A stretch of DNA of 64,000 nucleotides from Oscarella lobularis (taxonomy: Eukaryota > Porifera > Homoscleromorpha > Homosclerophorida > Oscarellidae). Positions 22,858-33,107 of this stretch are shown here, piece by piece. The position numbers and the translations under genes are program-made. Numbering within the stretch: position 1 is the first letter of the stretch; every line of letters begins with the position of its first letter. The stretch spans positions 2,232,001-2,296,000 of the forward strand of contig NC_089185.1 in the NCBI RefSeq assembly GCF_947507565.1, read 5' to 3'. A model generated the notes under the pieces. It was not told the origin of the DNA, made no database searches, and saw only the letters and a list, made by a program, of their open reading frames with translations.

Positions 22858-23787
22858 GGAGTAGACATTATGCAGCTACCACGTACCTCTACGGAATATC
22901 AGTATGTGCTGGTATTTCAGGACTTCTTGACGAAGTGGCCGTCCGTCTTTCCACTACGGGATCAGACTGCAACGCGTTTAGGTCATTTTCTCGTCAATGA
23001 AGTGATTCCCACCTTTGGAATGCCGGAAGCTCTGCTCTCAAACAGAGGAGCTAATTTGTTAAGTCATCGGATGACGGAGGTCTGTACCGCTCTGGGCATT
23101 CAGCGTTTACTGACAACAACTTACCATCCTCAATGCAATGGAATGGTGGAACGATTTAACAGAACTTTGAAGGCAATGTTGAGAAAGCATGCGACTCAGT
23201 ATGGACAGCAATGGGACAAGTATTTATCTGTAGTTTTGTGGGCTTACCAAAATACACCGCACGAAGCGAAGTCAGAGAAGCCATCTTTCCTGTTATTTGG
23301 TTTCGATTGTCGCTCACCACCCGATGCTTCGTTTCTTCCGCCAAGTGGGCCGATCACCGGAGAGGCAGGGGAGTATCGTCGAACTCTGATGGAATCGCTG
23401 TTGTCTGCAAGGGAAATTGCTGCGTTGGAGATCCGTGCGGTTCAAGAAAAGTATCGACGTCAGTACGATAAGAGTACAGAGGAGTTTCGGTGCGTCGTCC
23501 GTGATTGGGTATTTGTACGGTTTCCACACGAGGAATCTGGGAAGCGTCGGAAGCTTTCGCGTCCTTGGTTTGGACCGTATCGCATTATTTCTCGTCGCGA
23601 TCCTGATCTCGATGTGCAGAAAGTCTACGCTCCGCAAGATGGGGTAGTGAAGGTACATCAATCGCGAGTAAAGCCGTCACCGCCTTCGTTTCCTGCTGGG
23701 CACTATTGGTATGGTGGTAACCGGCGCGGGGCTGGTGCGTTACCATCATGGGTTTCCGAGTTCCTTGAAGAAGATGAATCGGACTGA
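22858..23787 (+). pseudogene. gypsy-1 integrase core and C-terminus
   Basis: The core resumes after RINGer-1 with VDIMQLPRTSTEYQYVLVFQ, the first Asp lying in the duplicated target bases. The second catalytic position is Asn in LLSNRGANLLS (near 23040) where the family has Asp. The Glu is present in NGMVERFNRTLKAML (23140-23184). The C-terminal part has WVFVRFP and a basic SH3-like region (RPWFGPYRI), then VHQSRVKPSPPSF, before the stop at 23785. The frame itself is open, but the Asn substitution would abolish strand transfer. Confidence 0.8.
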
Positions 23788-23842
23788 CCTTATAATTTGA
23801 GATCACGAATGCTTGAGGACAAGCATTAATTCGGGGCGGCAG

Positions 23843-24019
23843 TAGTGTATCATGTGTGTGTTAGTAGAGTATGTATGTATGTGTATGTGTGATGTATGAC
23901 GTAACTGCGGCGACGTTGGGTTGTAGATATAGGGGTTGACGAGTGGGGAGGAGTCGGGATAAGAATAGAGAGAGCGTTAGAGAACACCACGGAATTGTCA
24001 GCGAACGCGAAGGATTACA
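23843..24019 (+). repeat. gypsy-1 3' LTR
   Basis: 177 bp like the 5' copy. It is preceded by a purine-rich GGGGCGGCAG (23833-23842), the likely polypurine tract. AGTGT follows as target duplication. Confidence 0.85.
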
Positions 24020-24024
24020 AGTGT

Positions 24025-24615
24025 CGGCTCCAATTTTCTGCAAAATTTTCCGCGCGGTTGAGAGAACAGGTCGTAGCTTCCCTTGACGGCGTGCTCGACT
24101 GACCCGAACAAAATGACATACTTCGAACGACGACGATCGGGACGAACGGCTTCTGTCCGCGACAACCTTGTCGCTTTGTTGCTTGGCTTCAACGGTGGCA
24201 CGGAGAGACTCCGATGCGGCCTGGGAGCGCAGCGATGAAGCCGGAAGGAACTGGGATAGAGGCTCACGAATTTTCCGGCCTAAGAAAAGCTCCCCTGGTG
24301 ACTTCCCGGTGAGACTGTGGGGCGTGACGCGGTAGTGGAACAATGTTGCCGCCAAAGCGTCCGCGATTGACTTGCCATCCGCACGATGGGTTCGCAGACC
24401 ATTCTTAATAACCCGATTAAACCGCTCCACGCCTTCGTTGGCTTGCGGGTGGTAGCGCGGAGTCGTTACATGTTTAACACCGCACGACGACAGAAAACCC
24501 TTGAACTCCTCCGCGCAAAACTGAGGACCGTTATCGGTGATGATTTCTACCGGCAATCCATAGCGCACGAACAGAGAGCTAAGGGCAGAAACAACTTCCG
24601 ATGCCCGAAACTAGT
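24025..24615 (-). pseudogene. Fragment of a reversed Ty3/gypsy integrase (gypsy-3)
   Basis: Reading leftward from about 24615 are integrase core motifs RYGLPVEIITDNGPQF (second Asp), YHPQANEGVERFNRVIKNGL (Glu), GKSPGELFLGR and a C-terminal basic region ending ILQKIGADT at the gypsy-1 target site. There is no LTR and no upstream pol, so it is a truncated old copy interrupted by gypsy-1. A few codons may continue at 8036-8074 on the other side of gypsy-1. Confidence 0.8.
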
Positions 24616-25029
24616 GACCCGGAACAACCTCTGGCCACTTAGGGTTTCTCTTTTATCTATGGGTAAACGAAGGCTGGGTCTCGCTAGGCGCGGGAAAAAT
24701 CACGAACGCAAGCGACGCTTGAAGACAAAAAATCGCACTAGCAGACCGTCTAAAAAAGTATTAGTATTTCTGCACATTTTACATTGATCAAGAAGATGCA
24801 CCGCTCTGCAGGACGTGTCTATGATTCTATCAGAGCCTCAGTCACCGTCGCTACGGGAGTCCTCAACAGTAACACGTGCAGAAGAAGAGAAGACGATGGA
24901 GAGCCTAACATATTCATTGAGGCTACCTGACAACGCGTGGTCTGTCGCAGAAAAGGCGAAAGGCTTTCACCTTCGACGAGTAGTCGTCACGTCAGAGGAA
25001 ACGGGCCAATGAGCAGTATCGCATAGCGT
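24616..25029. other. Unassigned sequence between gypsy-3 and P-element 2
   Basis: No recognisable gene. Forward open stretches near 24815-25012 may be the degraded far N-terminus of the P-element that follows. Confidence 0.3.
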
Positions 25030-27456
25030 CATGATTGGAGCAGACCGTACCTGGAAGGTTTGTTGCTATGACAATCCACTACCGGCTGACTGTGCACTTC
25101 CAGCGGAAGCGAGCAGTGACGTCATAAATGAAATTCTTAAGCGATGAGACACCAGCGCCTTTTGTCCTTGCAACAACGACGAGAAGTTTGTCGCGTTTGC
25201 TCAGTCTAAAAAGAGAAAGTTCTATTCGGTCGACGGAAAAACTGTTGCTGCTCAACTAACGCCCTCTTTCCGCGATGGAGACGACAGCCAAACCGTCCGT
25301 TCATCTTCCTGCTCAATTCTAATTGATTACAGCAAAGTCTCTGAACGTTGCTCTCACTGTTCCAAATACCGCAATACTCTCTTCTGAGCGTTTGGTGGCT
25401 ACAGGGGAAAAATGACCACAGAAAGAAGTGGACCTTTCAGCAGTCATGACAGCCATGCAAACGTACGTTACCTCAACACGCCGCAGCGTAGTCTCCGGTT
25501 CAGGCAACTGAAATCTCGTGCAACAGCTGCCGAGCGAAAATTGAAAAAACTGGTTGCTGATCGATTGGAAAGTGATGGTGTCTGTCTCGAAGATGACATG
25601 CAAGATGATTTTGGAGAAATTTTAAATGAGATGACGGATGAAATCAGGTGCAGCAACCCAGAAGATTCGTTGAAAAGAATTTTCTGGGATCACCAGCTGG
25701 AAGCTTTGCAAGGCAAGAATCCTCGTCAAATGCGCTGGCACCATGCAGTAATACAAATGTGCCTGCACCTCAAGTTCAAATCTTCCAGTGCCTACCGTTC
25801 CCTCCGAGAATCGGGCGTTATAACCCTTCCTTGCGAGAGAACTTTATTCGATTATTCCCACTGGTCTAAGAGAACGTCAGGGTTTAGTGAAATCCTAAAT
25901 AAGCAATGGCAAAAGGAAGCTGACATAATAGACGAAAAAGACAAATATGTCGTACTCACCTTTGACGAGATGAAGGTGAAAGACAATTTGGTTTTTGACA
26001 AACACTCCCTTTCGAAAACTCATTGGGTTTACGGACTTGCGAGACATCAACACTGCTCTCGAAAATTTAGAGAAGCAATGTTTACAAAATGACGACATAA
26101 CCAGCTCTAAAGTTGCAACTCGTATGCTCGCCTTTATGGTAAGAGGAATTTTCACGAGCTTAGAATTCCCATATGCCCACTTTCGCACGAGGGGATGTAC
26201 CGCTGAAGAGCTCTTTCAGTTGGTGTGGGAGGCAGTGTACAACCTTGAGGCATATGGGTTCAATGTAACAGTCATCACTTGCGACGGCGCTTCCTCTAAT
26301 CGCAAATTTTTCAAAATGAACTCAACATCTGCTACTGAGAGCGGACGTGGCGTCGTTTACAAGACAAGAAATCCTTACGACAGTACCAGAGAGATTTTCT
26401 TCATGTCTGATGTTTTGCATCTGATAAAAACCACCAGAAACTGCTGATCCAATTCATTTGCTCACAGTCATTCACGAACTCTTTGGGTAAAATTTCCTAC
26501 CCACGAGGTCTGTATTGGCCTTAAGGTACCGTTTTAGAAAAATGGCCTCCACATCAGCTGGACACATCTTACAGAATTGGTTGACAAAAGTCGCTCTTCG
26601 GCTGGCCTGACCCTACTCCTGAAGATCACGAAGAAGCACCTTAGTCTTACCACGTGGTCTTACCGCGTTTTCAAGGATGCGTGTTAGGCTTGCTACGCAA
26701 GTAAGATAAGCCGTTACTTTGCCTTACAGTTTTTTACTGTCTACCTCAGGTGCAGAGCGCATCGGTCGTTGCAGCTTTAAAGTTCTCCAAGAAAAATGAT
26801 ACAAAAGAAACAGAAAAATTTGTCGAATTTTCGACATTTTTTTTGATTGCTTTAACGTCCGTTGCTGTTCTGAAGGAAATAAGCGCAGGAAACCTGATTT
26901 GGGACCCTATAGAAGTCCCACAGACGAAAGATTCAAAGTGTTTGCTCTCATCCCGCCTTCCCGTCGTATAGTTACTTTTGCAGTGGCTGAAAGACGAATT
27001 TTTGGGGTATCTTTATGAATGGCGCGAGAATGTAAAGAACCGCGAGGGATTTTCGGCGCTTGAAAAGCAAGAAAATGAGTCTGTCCAAAGAGACTTTGGA
27101 AGGCCTAGAAATGACAGGTTCGTGACATAAAGATGAGATGAACTTTTTTGCACTAGTTCCTGTCTTTTCTCGAAGTCGGGCCTCTTCTTTTAAAAATTCC
27201 TGAAGTGAAATTCTTACTGAGTGAAAAATTTAGTCAAGACCCGTTAGACATATTTCGGAAAACAACGTTATCAAGGAGGATGCAATTCAAATCCCTCAGT
27301 GAACGAATACTAGAGCAATGCTACGAATATTATGGATCAGATGGTTTAGACCCGGTAAGAGGAAACTTCAGAATATCTAGGAAACGAAAAGATACTACGC
27401 TAGACGACACGTCAATGCCTAAGCGCAGTGTTCCTCGCAAGAAGCTAACATATTAA
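25030..27456 (+). pseudogene. P-element-type transposase, second copy, degenerate
   Basis: The N-terminal part includes a Cys pair region, YSKVSERCSHCSKYRNTLF (25329-25385), ending in a stop. The main body then has YLNTPQRSLRFRQLKSRA, LKRIFWDHQLEAL, LPCERTLFDYSHW (25824-25862), VVLTFDEMKVKDNLVFDKHS (25950-26009), a frame shift near 26020, IGFTDLRDINTALENLEKQ, FMVRGIFTSLEFPYAHFR and ITCDGASSNRKFFKMN (26276-26323), stopping after TTRNC at 26445. A degraded C-terminal region reaches the family-typical LLSEKFSQDPL and a final YGSDGLDPVRGNFRISRKRK (27331-27390). Longer and better preserved than the copy at 6.9-8.0 kb. At least three disruptions make it non-functional. Confidence 0.8.
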
Positions 27457-27619
27457 CATAAATAATTCTTGAGAGCTGCCGTCACATAAGTGATATTGAA
27501 ACGTCTATGTCAATTTGCCTTGCTCTTCAAACTGTTTCTCAGGGATTTTCCTTTTGCACTCCCATGCCTGCTTTGCCTATAAATCTCCATCCAGTAGCCG
27601 GCTATAGAAAATCCTCTAA

Positions 27620-28430
27620 TTGCGATCCATTTCAAAACAATTTCTTGTAGCAATTCGTTTCTGCTGTCACCAGAAAGACCCATGGATGCAGCATCTCAGC
27701 AGCGCTGAACATTTACGTTTGAGCAGGCTAGACCGAGCAATTTATCTTTCTGATCCTCTGCCCCGCATGCAAGAACGCCTGTTAGGCTTTGGCGAGTCGC
27801 TTTTTCAATTTCGCGAAACAACGTGTACGCGACATCGTTCACTTGGAAAAGTCCTCCTCTGGTCACAGATCTAACCGACGTTGTTGTGTAATCCAAAAAA
27901 AGAAGGAACCTGTCCTTCGACTTCACAGTCGTCGTTACATGCCAACCTTTTCAGGCAGCTGATAAATAAAGACTTGTCCGCAACCGTGTATCTTTCGTAT
28001 TTTTTTCAGCAAGGAATACGGAACGTATCCCGCAGCATATCGAATAATGTTCTCTTCTTCACTTGACAACGCCACAGCCACTGATGGTGCCGACGGCGGA
28101 GCTGGCTGAGCTGCATTTCCGCACTCAGTAATCGACATAATGAGCGACTTTAATATTCGTTCGTTCACGTACTGCCGAACTAGCGAATGAAGATTGCTCT
28201 TCAACTTCGACAGAAAAGCCTCCCACAAATCATCCAGAGTTGTGAGTCGAACACGTTGAAATTCTTCCCACAGCTTTTGTCTGCTGAATGCTTTTGTTGT
28301 AGAGCATCTCTCAGCCGTTAAACAAACTCTCTTCAAAGCATCAAAGTGACTCTTAGAAAAGTCTTCCAAGAAAAGTCGAAAAGTCGCTATTATCCAGTTT
28401 CTGGACAAGAAATCTTGCTTCTGCGACAGC
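27620..28430 (-). pseudogene. Unrecognised gene fragment, probably mobile-element derived
   Basis: An open reverse-strand stretch of about 157 codons (28408-27938) contains LTTLDDLWEAFLSKLKSN and EEENIIRYAAGYVPYSLLKK. A second piece (27926-27700), after a break, has RGGLFQVND and LFREIEKATRQ. I remember this combination from uncharacterised proteins in sponges and cnidarians that are often repeated in the genome, but I cannot name a domain. The 5' end runs into the inverted-repeat element at 28561. Truncated and frameshifted. Confidence 0.45.
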
Positions 28431-28580
28431 CGCGCGACTTCGGTTTGATGCAGACTTTGGAATGGGGTCGGAGAGGGCGGCGGTAAGGCCGGTAAGGGCT
28501 CGGATTGTAGAGGAGAGGGATAGGAAACGATAGCGCGCTACTGTACATTGTGACGTTGCATCCGGACACGCAGTGGCTGC

Positions 28581-28712
28581 TGTGACGAACACTAGTTAGT
28601 TGATACGTATGAGTGACGTACCAGTTGGTATATAGATGTTGTCTGTAGAGATAGTTAGCAGTCGTAAGGTTCACACGCCTAAATAAAGACTCACCCACAA
28701 ACAATCGTCACA
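28581..28712 (+). repeat. gypsy-2 5' LTR
   Basis: 132 bp, starting TGTGACGAACAC and ending CGTCACA. An AATAAA lies near 28682, fitting a polyadenylation signal in the R region, and TATATAGATG near 28630 may be the promoter TATA box. Confidence 0.9.
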
Positions 28713-28730
28713 TGGTGACAGGACTTTGCT
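28713..28730 (+). promoter_or_regulatory. gypsy-2 primer binding site
   Basis: TGGTGACAGG begins directly after the LTR. The same TGGTGACAGG follows the gypsy-4 LTR at 48364, so both lines use the same tRNA primer. Confidence 0.7.
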
Positions 28731-28766
28731 AATGGAAAACGCAGGACCCATTCCGAGATCGGTGGC

Positions 28767-31700
28767 ATGACCACCCCAGCAACTCCGACTGATTGACCCA
28801 GCTCATCGCGGAGAGAACTGGCGAAAATTCGAACGCCAGTGGAAGCTCTACTCCACTGCCGCGCTCATCGACGGCGAGTCTAAGAAAGTGCAGACTGCGT
28901 CACTCCTCAATATCATCGGCGACGAAGGCCTCGACCTCTTCGAGACCTTCACCTATGATAATGACGGAGACGAGGAAGATATCGGAATCGTTCTCAAGAA
29001 GTTTCGTGACTATTGCGTACCGCTACTCGATGCGACGTTCGAGCGCTACGTTTTCTTCCAACGCAACCAGCAGCAGGGAGAATCGATCACCGAGTACATC
29101 ACGGCGGTGACCAAGCTCGCCCGCACGTGTGAATTCGGCGCCGACAAAGACAATCACATCCGTGATCGATTAGTGCACGGAATTCACGACCCCAATCTAC
29201 GCCAAAAGCTGTTCGACAAGCAACCGCTCACGCTTGACAAATGCCTCAAACTTCTTCGGTCCAGCGAAGTGAACAAGTTTAGAGCGCAGGCAATTACGAC
29301 GGAGGAGACGCTGCACCACGTACACCGCGCGTGGACGCCCAAAGCCGCAGGGGACAAGACACCTGCTGGCACGCGACGAGATACGCCCCGATTCGAGCGA
29401 CGGGCGCAGCAACCACCGAAGGCCCAACAAACGCAACAGGTCGCTAAAACGTCGCGACGACAGCGCTTCACGTACGGAGACGACAGCTGCGACTATTGCG
29501 GTCTGAAGCACGCACCAAAGAAATCCAGCTGTCCTGCGTCTGAGAAGGAATGTACGAAGTGTGGGAAGAAAGGCCACTATGAGAGGGTGTGTCGATCCAA
29601 GACGGTGCATCACATCGCAACGGACGACGACGCAGGAGTCCAATACGTCGAGCTCAACGTCATCGATGACCGAAAGAGCACGAAGGCGACGGCTACGTTT
29701 CAAATTCGCGGAAGTACGCACGACGTTCGCTTCCAAATCGACACAGGAGCGATGAGTAACATTCTCTCGTTTTACGATTACGCGAAGGCGACTCGCGATA
29801 CGTCGGGAAAGAAGCTCGCTCAGACGAACACGATCCTGATTATGCACAACAAGACGCACGTTAAGCCACGCGGCGTCGCAACGTTGTGTATCGAACGCAA
29901 TGGCCATGCGTATTCAGCCAACTTTCTTATTGTTCCCGGTACAGCGACGCCGCTTCTGAGCTTACAGGCGAGTCAGGAGCTCGGACTCGTGAAGATTACG
30001 GACTGCGATGACGTTCACGCAGTCGTGACGCAACCCGTGGCTCCGCCCACCCCGAATGCGGAAGTGACGACCCAAGAAGGCACGCCTACGCTACAGGACC
30101 CGTTGCTCAAGAAATACGCCGACGTTTTCGAGGGTCTCGGCACACTACCGGGTGAATATTCCATTACACTGGCTGAGAATAGCAGTCCCAAGGTAACGCC
30201 CCCACGTCGATTACCAATAGCAGTTCAAACTTCTTTCGACAAAGAACTTGACCGGATGCTGAAACTCAAAGTTATAGCACCAGTGACAGAACCGACGGAT
30301 TGGGTTTCCGCTATGGTTGCCGTACGGAAAAGCAACGGAAGAGTTCGAATCTGTCTTGATCCTAAGGACCTCAACAAATCTATCAAACGTCCACATTATC
30401 CGCTACCGACCTTCGAAGATGTGGCAGCCCGATTGGCAAATGCGAAAGTGTTTTCGGTATTAGACGCCAGATCAGGGTTTTGGCAGGTGCTGCTGGCCAA
30501 AGCGTCGAGCTTCCTGACCACATTCAACACGCCACAAGGCCGATTTCGTTGGCTACGAATGCCCTTTGGGATAGCATCAGCTCCAGAGGAATGGCAGCGC
30601 AGAATGCACCAGCTGATTGAAGGATCTCTGGTGTTGAAGTCATTGCGGATGATTTTCTTGTGATTGGGTCAGGAGATACCCATCAAGCAGCTTTGGAGAA
30701 TCACGACCGCAATCTTGACGCGTTCCTTGCGCGTGCTCGCCAGCGAGGGTTGACCCTTAATCCGGAGAAAACGCGTCTTCGACTGACGCAAGTCAAGTTT
30801 GTCGGACACACGCTAACAACGGAGGGGGTCGCAGCGGACCCAGAGAAGATTCGTGCAATAACTGGGATGCCAACGCCGCAAAATGTTCATGATCTACGCC
30901 GAGTGTTAGGAATGATTAACTACTTGGCCAAATTTCTACCACGTCTATCTGAAGTCAGTGAAAATCTTCGTCTACTCGACAGGAAAGGGACGGAATGGCA
31001 CTGGACGGACTCTCATGAAGAGTCGTGGAAAGAAATCAAGAAGCTCGTCACTTCAACTCCTGTCTTGGCTTACTTTGACAGCAAGAAGGAGGTGACACTG
31101 CAATGCGACGCTTCACAAAGTGGTTTGGGAGCAGCAATGCTGCAGGAAGGCAAACCGGTCTACTACGTATCAAGGGCACTCACGCAGGCAGAGAAAAATT
31201 ATGCTCAGATAGAGAAAGAGCTCCTAGCTATCGTCTTTGCATGCGAGAGATTGGATCATTATCTCTACGCTCGACGGATCAAGGTAGAATCTGATCACAA
31301 GCCTTTGGTTCCAATCTCGAGAAGACCAATTGCAAACGCACCAAAAAGGCTACAGAGGATGTTCACTCGGCTGGCAAGATATGACTTGGACATCCAGTAC
31401 AAGAAAGGAGAACAAATGTATGTTGCTGATACACTCTCCCGAGCTTACTTGGAGACGCCAGAAGACACGGCATCGTGGCAAACCGAAACGTGTATGAATC
31501 TGGAAGAAGTCGATCTAGAAGAAGATTTCCCGCTGGAAACGGATAAGCTGAAACGAGTGAGGCAGGCAACAGGACAGGATGCAGAACTGCAGAGTGTTAC
31601 AATGATGTTGCAGCACGGCTGGCCGGAAAAGAAAGCAGTCGTACCTCACCTCGCCAAGCCATACTACAGCCAGAAGGACGCCATGTTCCTGAAGAATGGA

Positions 31701-32936
31701 CTGGTATACAAAGGTGACCGAATTGTGGTACCAGTATGCCTTAGAGCAGAAATGATGCAGCTACTTCACAGCACGCATCTTGGCATTGAAGGATGCTTGC
31801 GACGAGCCAGAGAAAGCTTCTATTGGCCCCGCATGAATGCGCAAATACGTGAAAATATTTCGACGTGCAGCGTATGCAATGCTATACAGCCGGAGCAGTG
31901 CAGAGAGCCGCTGAAGCCTAGCGAAGTTGCCAAAGGCCCATGGCAGAAAATAGGAGTGGATCTCTTTCATCTCGACTCAGTCGACTACTTGATTGCTGTG
32001 GATTATTATTCAAATTATTTTGAAGTCGATCGCCTGTCGGACACAGTAGCGTCCACGGTGATACACAAGATGAAGGCTCACATGGCCAGGCACGGAATTC
32101 CTGACGTGATGGTATCCGACAACGGACCGCAGTTCGCAAACTCAGAATTCGTCAGATTTGCGAAAGACTGGGGATTCCAGCACGTTACCTCCTCACCTCG
32201 CTACCCGCAGTCAAACGGCAAAGCGGAGAACGCTGTCAAGACGTGCAAAACGCTGATGAAGAAGGCGTTGCTAGCCAAGTCTGACATCTACCTCGCTTTG
32301 ATGGACTTCCGTAACACGCCGTCGGAGAAGCTTGGATCATCACCTGCGCAACTACTGTTTGGCAGGAGAATCCAGACCAGGCTGCCAGTGACCAAAGCGA
32401 TGCTCCAGCCCGCCATTGCTCCACCTCAATTGGTTACGCAGAAAATAGCCGACGCCAAAGTGCAGCAAAAGCAGCGCTACGACACCAAGTCCAAGGCTCT
32501 ACAACCGCTACAAACCGGGGATACGGTCCGGATCAAGCGCCCAGGTGAAGCCGAATGGTCGCAAGGAGTATGCATGAAGCGTCTGAGCGCCAGATCTTAT
32601 GTGGTGAAGTCCGGAAAACGCCCGTATCGCCGCAATCGTCGTCAGATCAGGCTGACGCATGAAAAAGAGAGAGAGGAGGAGGAACAGATTGATATCGAGC
32701 CACCAGACGTTGAAGCACCGACTGCCGAAACGCAGAGTGAGCCGGATCCAGATCCAGATCCCGATCCCGATCCAACCACTGATACGCAGTCAACTCAACC
32801 TTCGGATCTAAGCCCGACAAGGGCCGAAGAAAGTTCAAGTTCAAGTTCAGGCTCTACGGCAGTCCAAGTTACAAGGTCTGGCCGCACAAGCCGCCCTCCA
32901 TCTTACCTTGCAGAGTACGACATGTCGCGCAAGTAG
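28767..32936 (+). pseudogene. gypsy-2 gag-pol, near-intact with two one-base frame changes
   Basis: The likely start is ATG 28767; the frame is lost near 28790 and open from about 28780 in the next frame to 30663. Gag has a capsid-like helical region (FRDYCVPLLDATFERYVFFQ), a zinc finger CDYCGLKH and a CCHC knuckle CTKCGKKGHYERVC. The protease has FQIDTGAMSNIL. RT runs VRICLDPKDLN and FSVLDARSGFWQV, then a one-base deletion near 30625 precedes VIADDFLVIG, which is in the frame of 30660-32936. RNase H has LQCDASQSGLGAAML, and the integrase has HSTHLGIEGC...CSVC, the core Asp in IGVDLF, VMVSDNGPQF and YPQSNGKAENAV with Glu. The C-terminus has a repeated Asp-Pro run (32749-32780). All catalytic residues are present. 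Confidence 0.9.
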
Positions 32937-32966
32937 GCAGACGGTCTGACTCCAAACAAAGGGAGG

Positions 32967-33098
32967 TGTGACGAACACTAGTTAGTTGATACGTATGAGT
33001 GACGTACCAGTTGGTATATAGATGTTGTCTGTAGAGATAGTTAGCAGTCGTAAGGTTCACACGCCTAAATAAAGACTCACCCACAAACAATCGTCACA
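32967..33098 (+). repeat. gypsy-2 3' LTR
   Basis: Identical to 28581-28712 over 132 bases by direct reading. Confidence 0.9.
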
Positions 33099-33107
33099 GC
33101 TGCCCTT

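Larger units (their letters stand above)
8075..24019 (+). mobile_element. gypsy-1: Ty3/gypsy LTR retrotransposon with three nested insertions
   Basis: Two 177-bp LTRs (8075-8251, 23843-24019) in direct orientation differ at about eleven positions by eye. AGTGT flanks both sides (8070-8074 and 24020-24024) as a 5-bp target duplication. Domain order is gag, protease, RT, RNase H, integrase, the Ty3/gypsy order. The body is split by a 711-bp element (11137-11847) and by RINGer-1 (13910-22857), which holds the DIRS-type element. Many stops and frameshifts and about 6 percent LTR divergence mark it as old. It probably sits in an older reversed gypsy fragment. Confidence 0.85.
28581..33098 (+). mobile_element. 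gypsy-2: young Ty3/gypsy LTR retrotransposon
   Basis: It is 4518 bp with two 132-bp LTRs that are identical by eye, and a 5-bp duplication GCTGC at 28576-28580 and 33099-33103. The pol order is protease, RT, RNase H, integrase. The 3' side has the purine tract ACAAAGGGAGG before the LTR. Identical LTRs mean recent insertion. Gag-pol nevertheless carries two single-base frame changes. It is related to gypsy-4 in sequence and primer site. Confidence 0.9.

Noticed and set aside
29197..29907. Reverse-strand frame of 236 codons
   Set aside because: Antisense to gypsy-2 gag and protease; composition is Arg/Ser-rich and shows no domain.
30600..30665. Programmed frameshift between gag-pol parts of gypsy-2
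   Set aside because: The shift lies within the RT domain next to its active site, not at a domain junction, and gypsy-4 reads straight through the same place.
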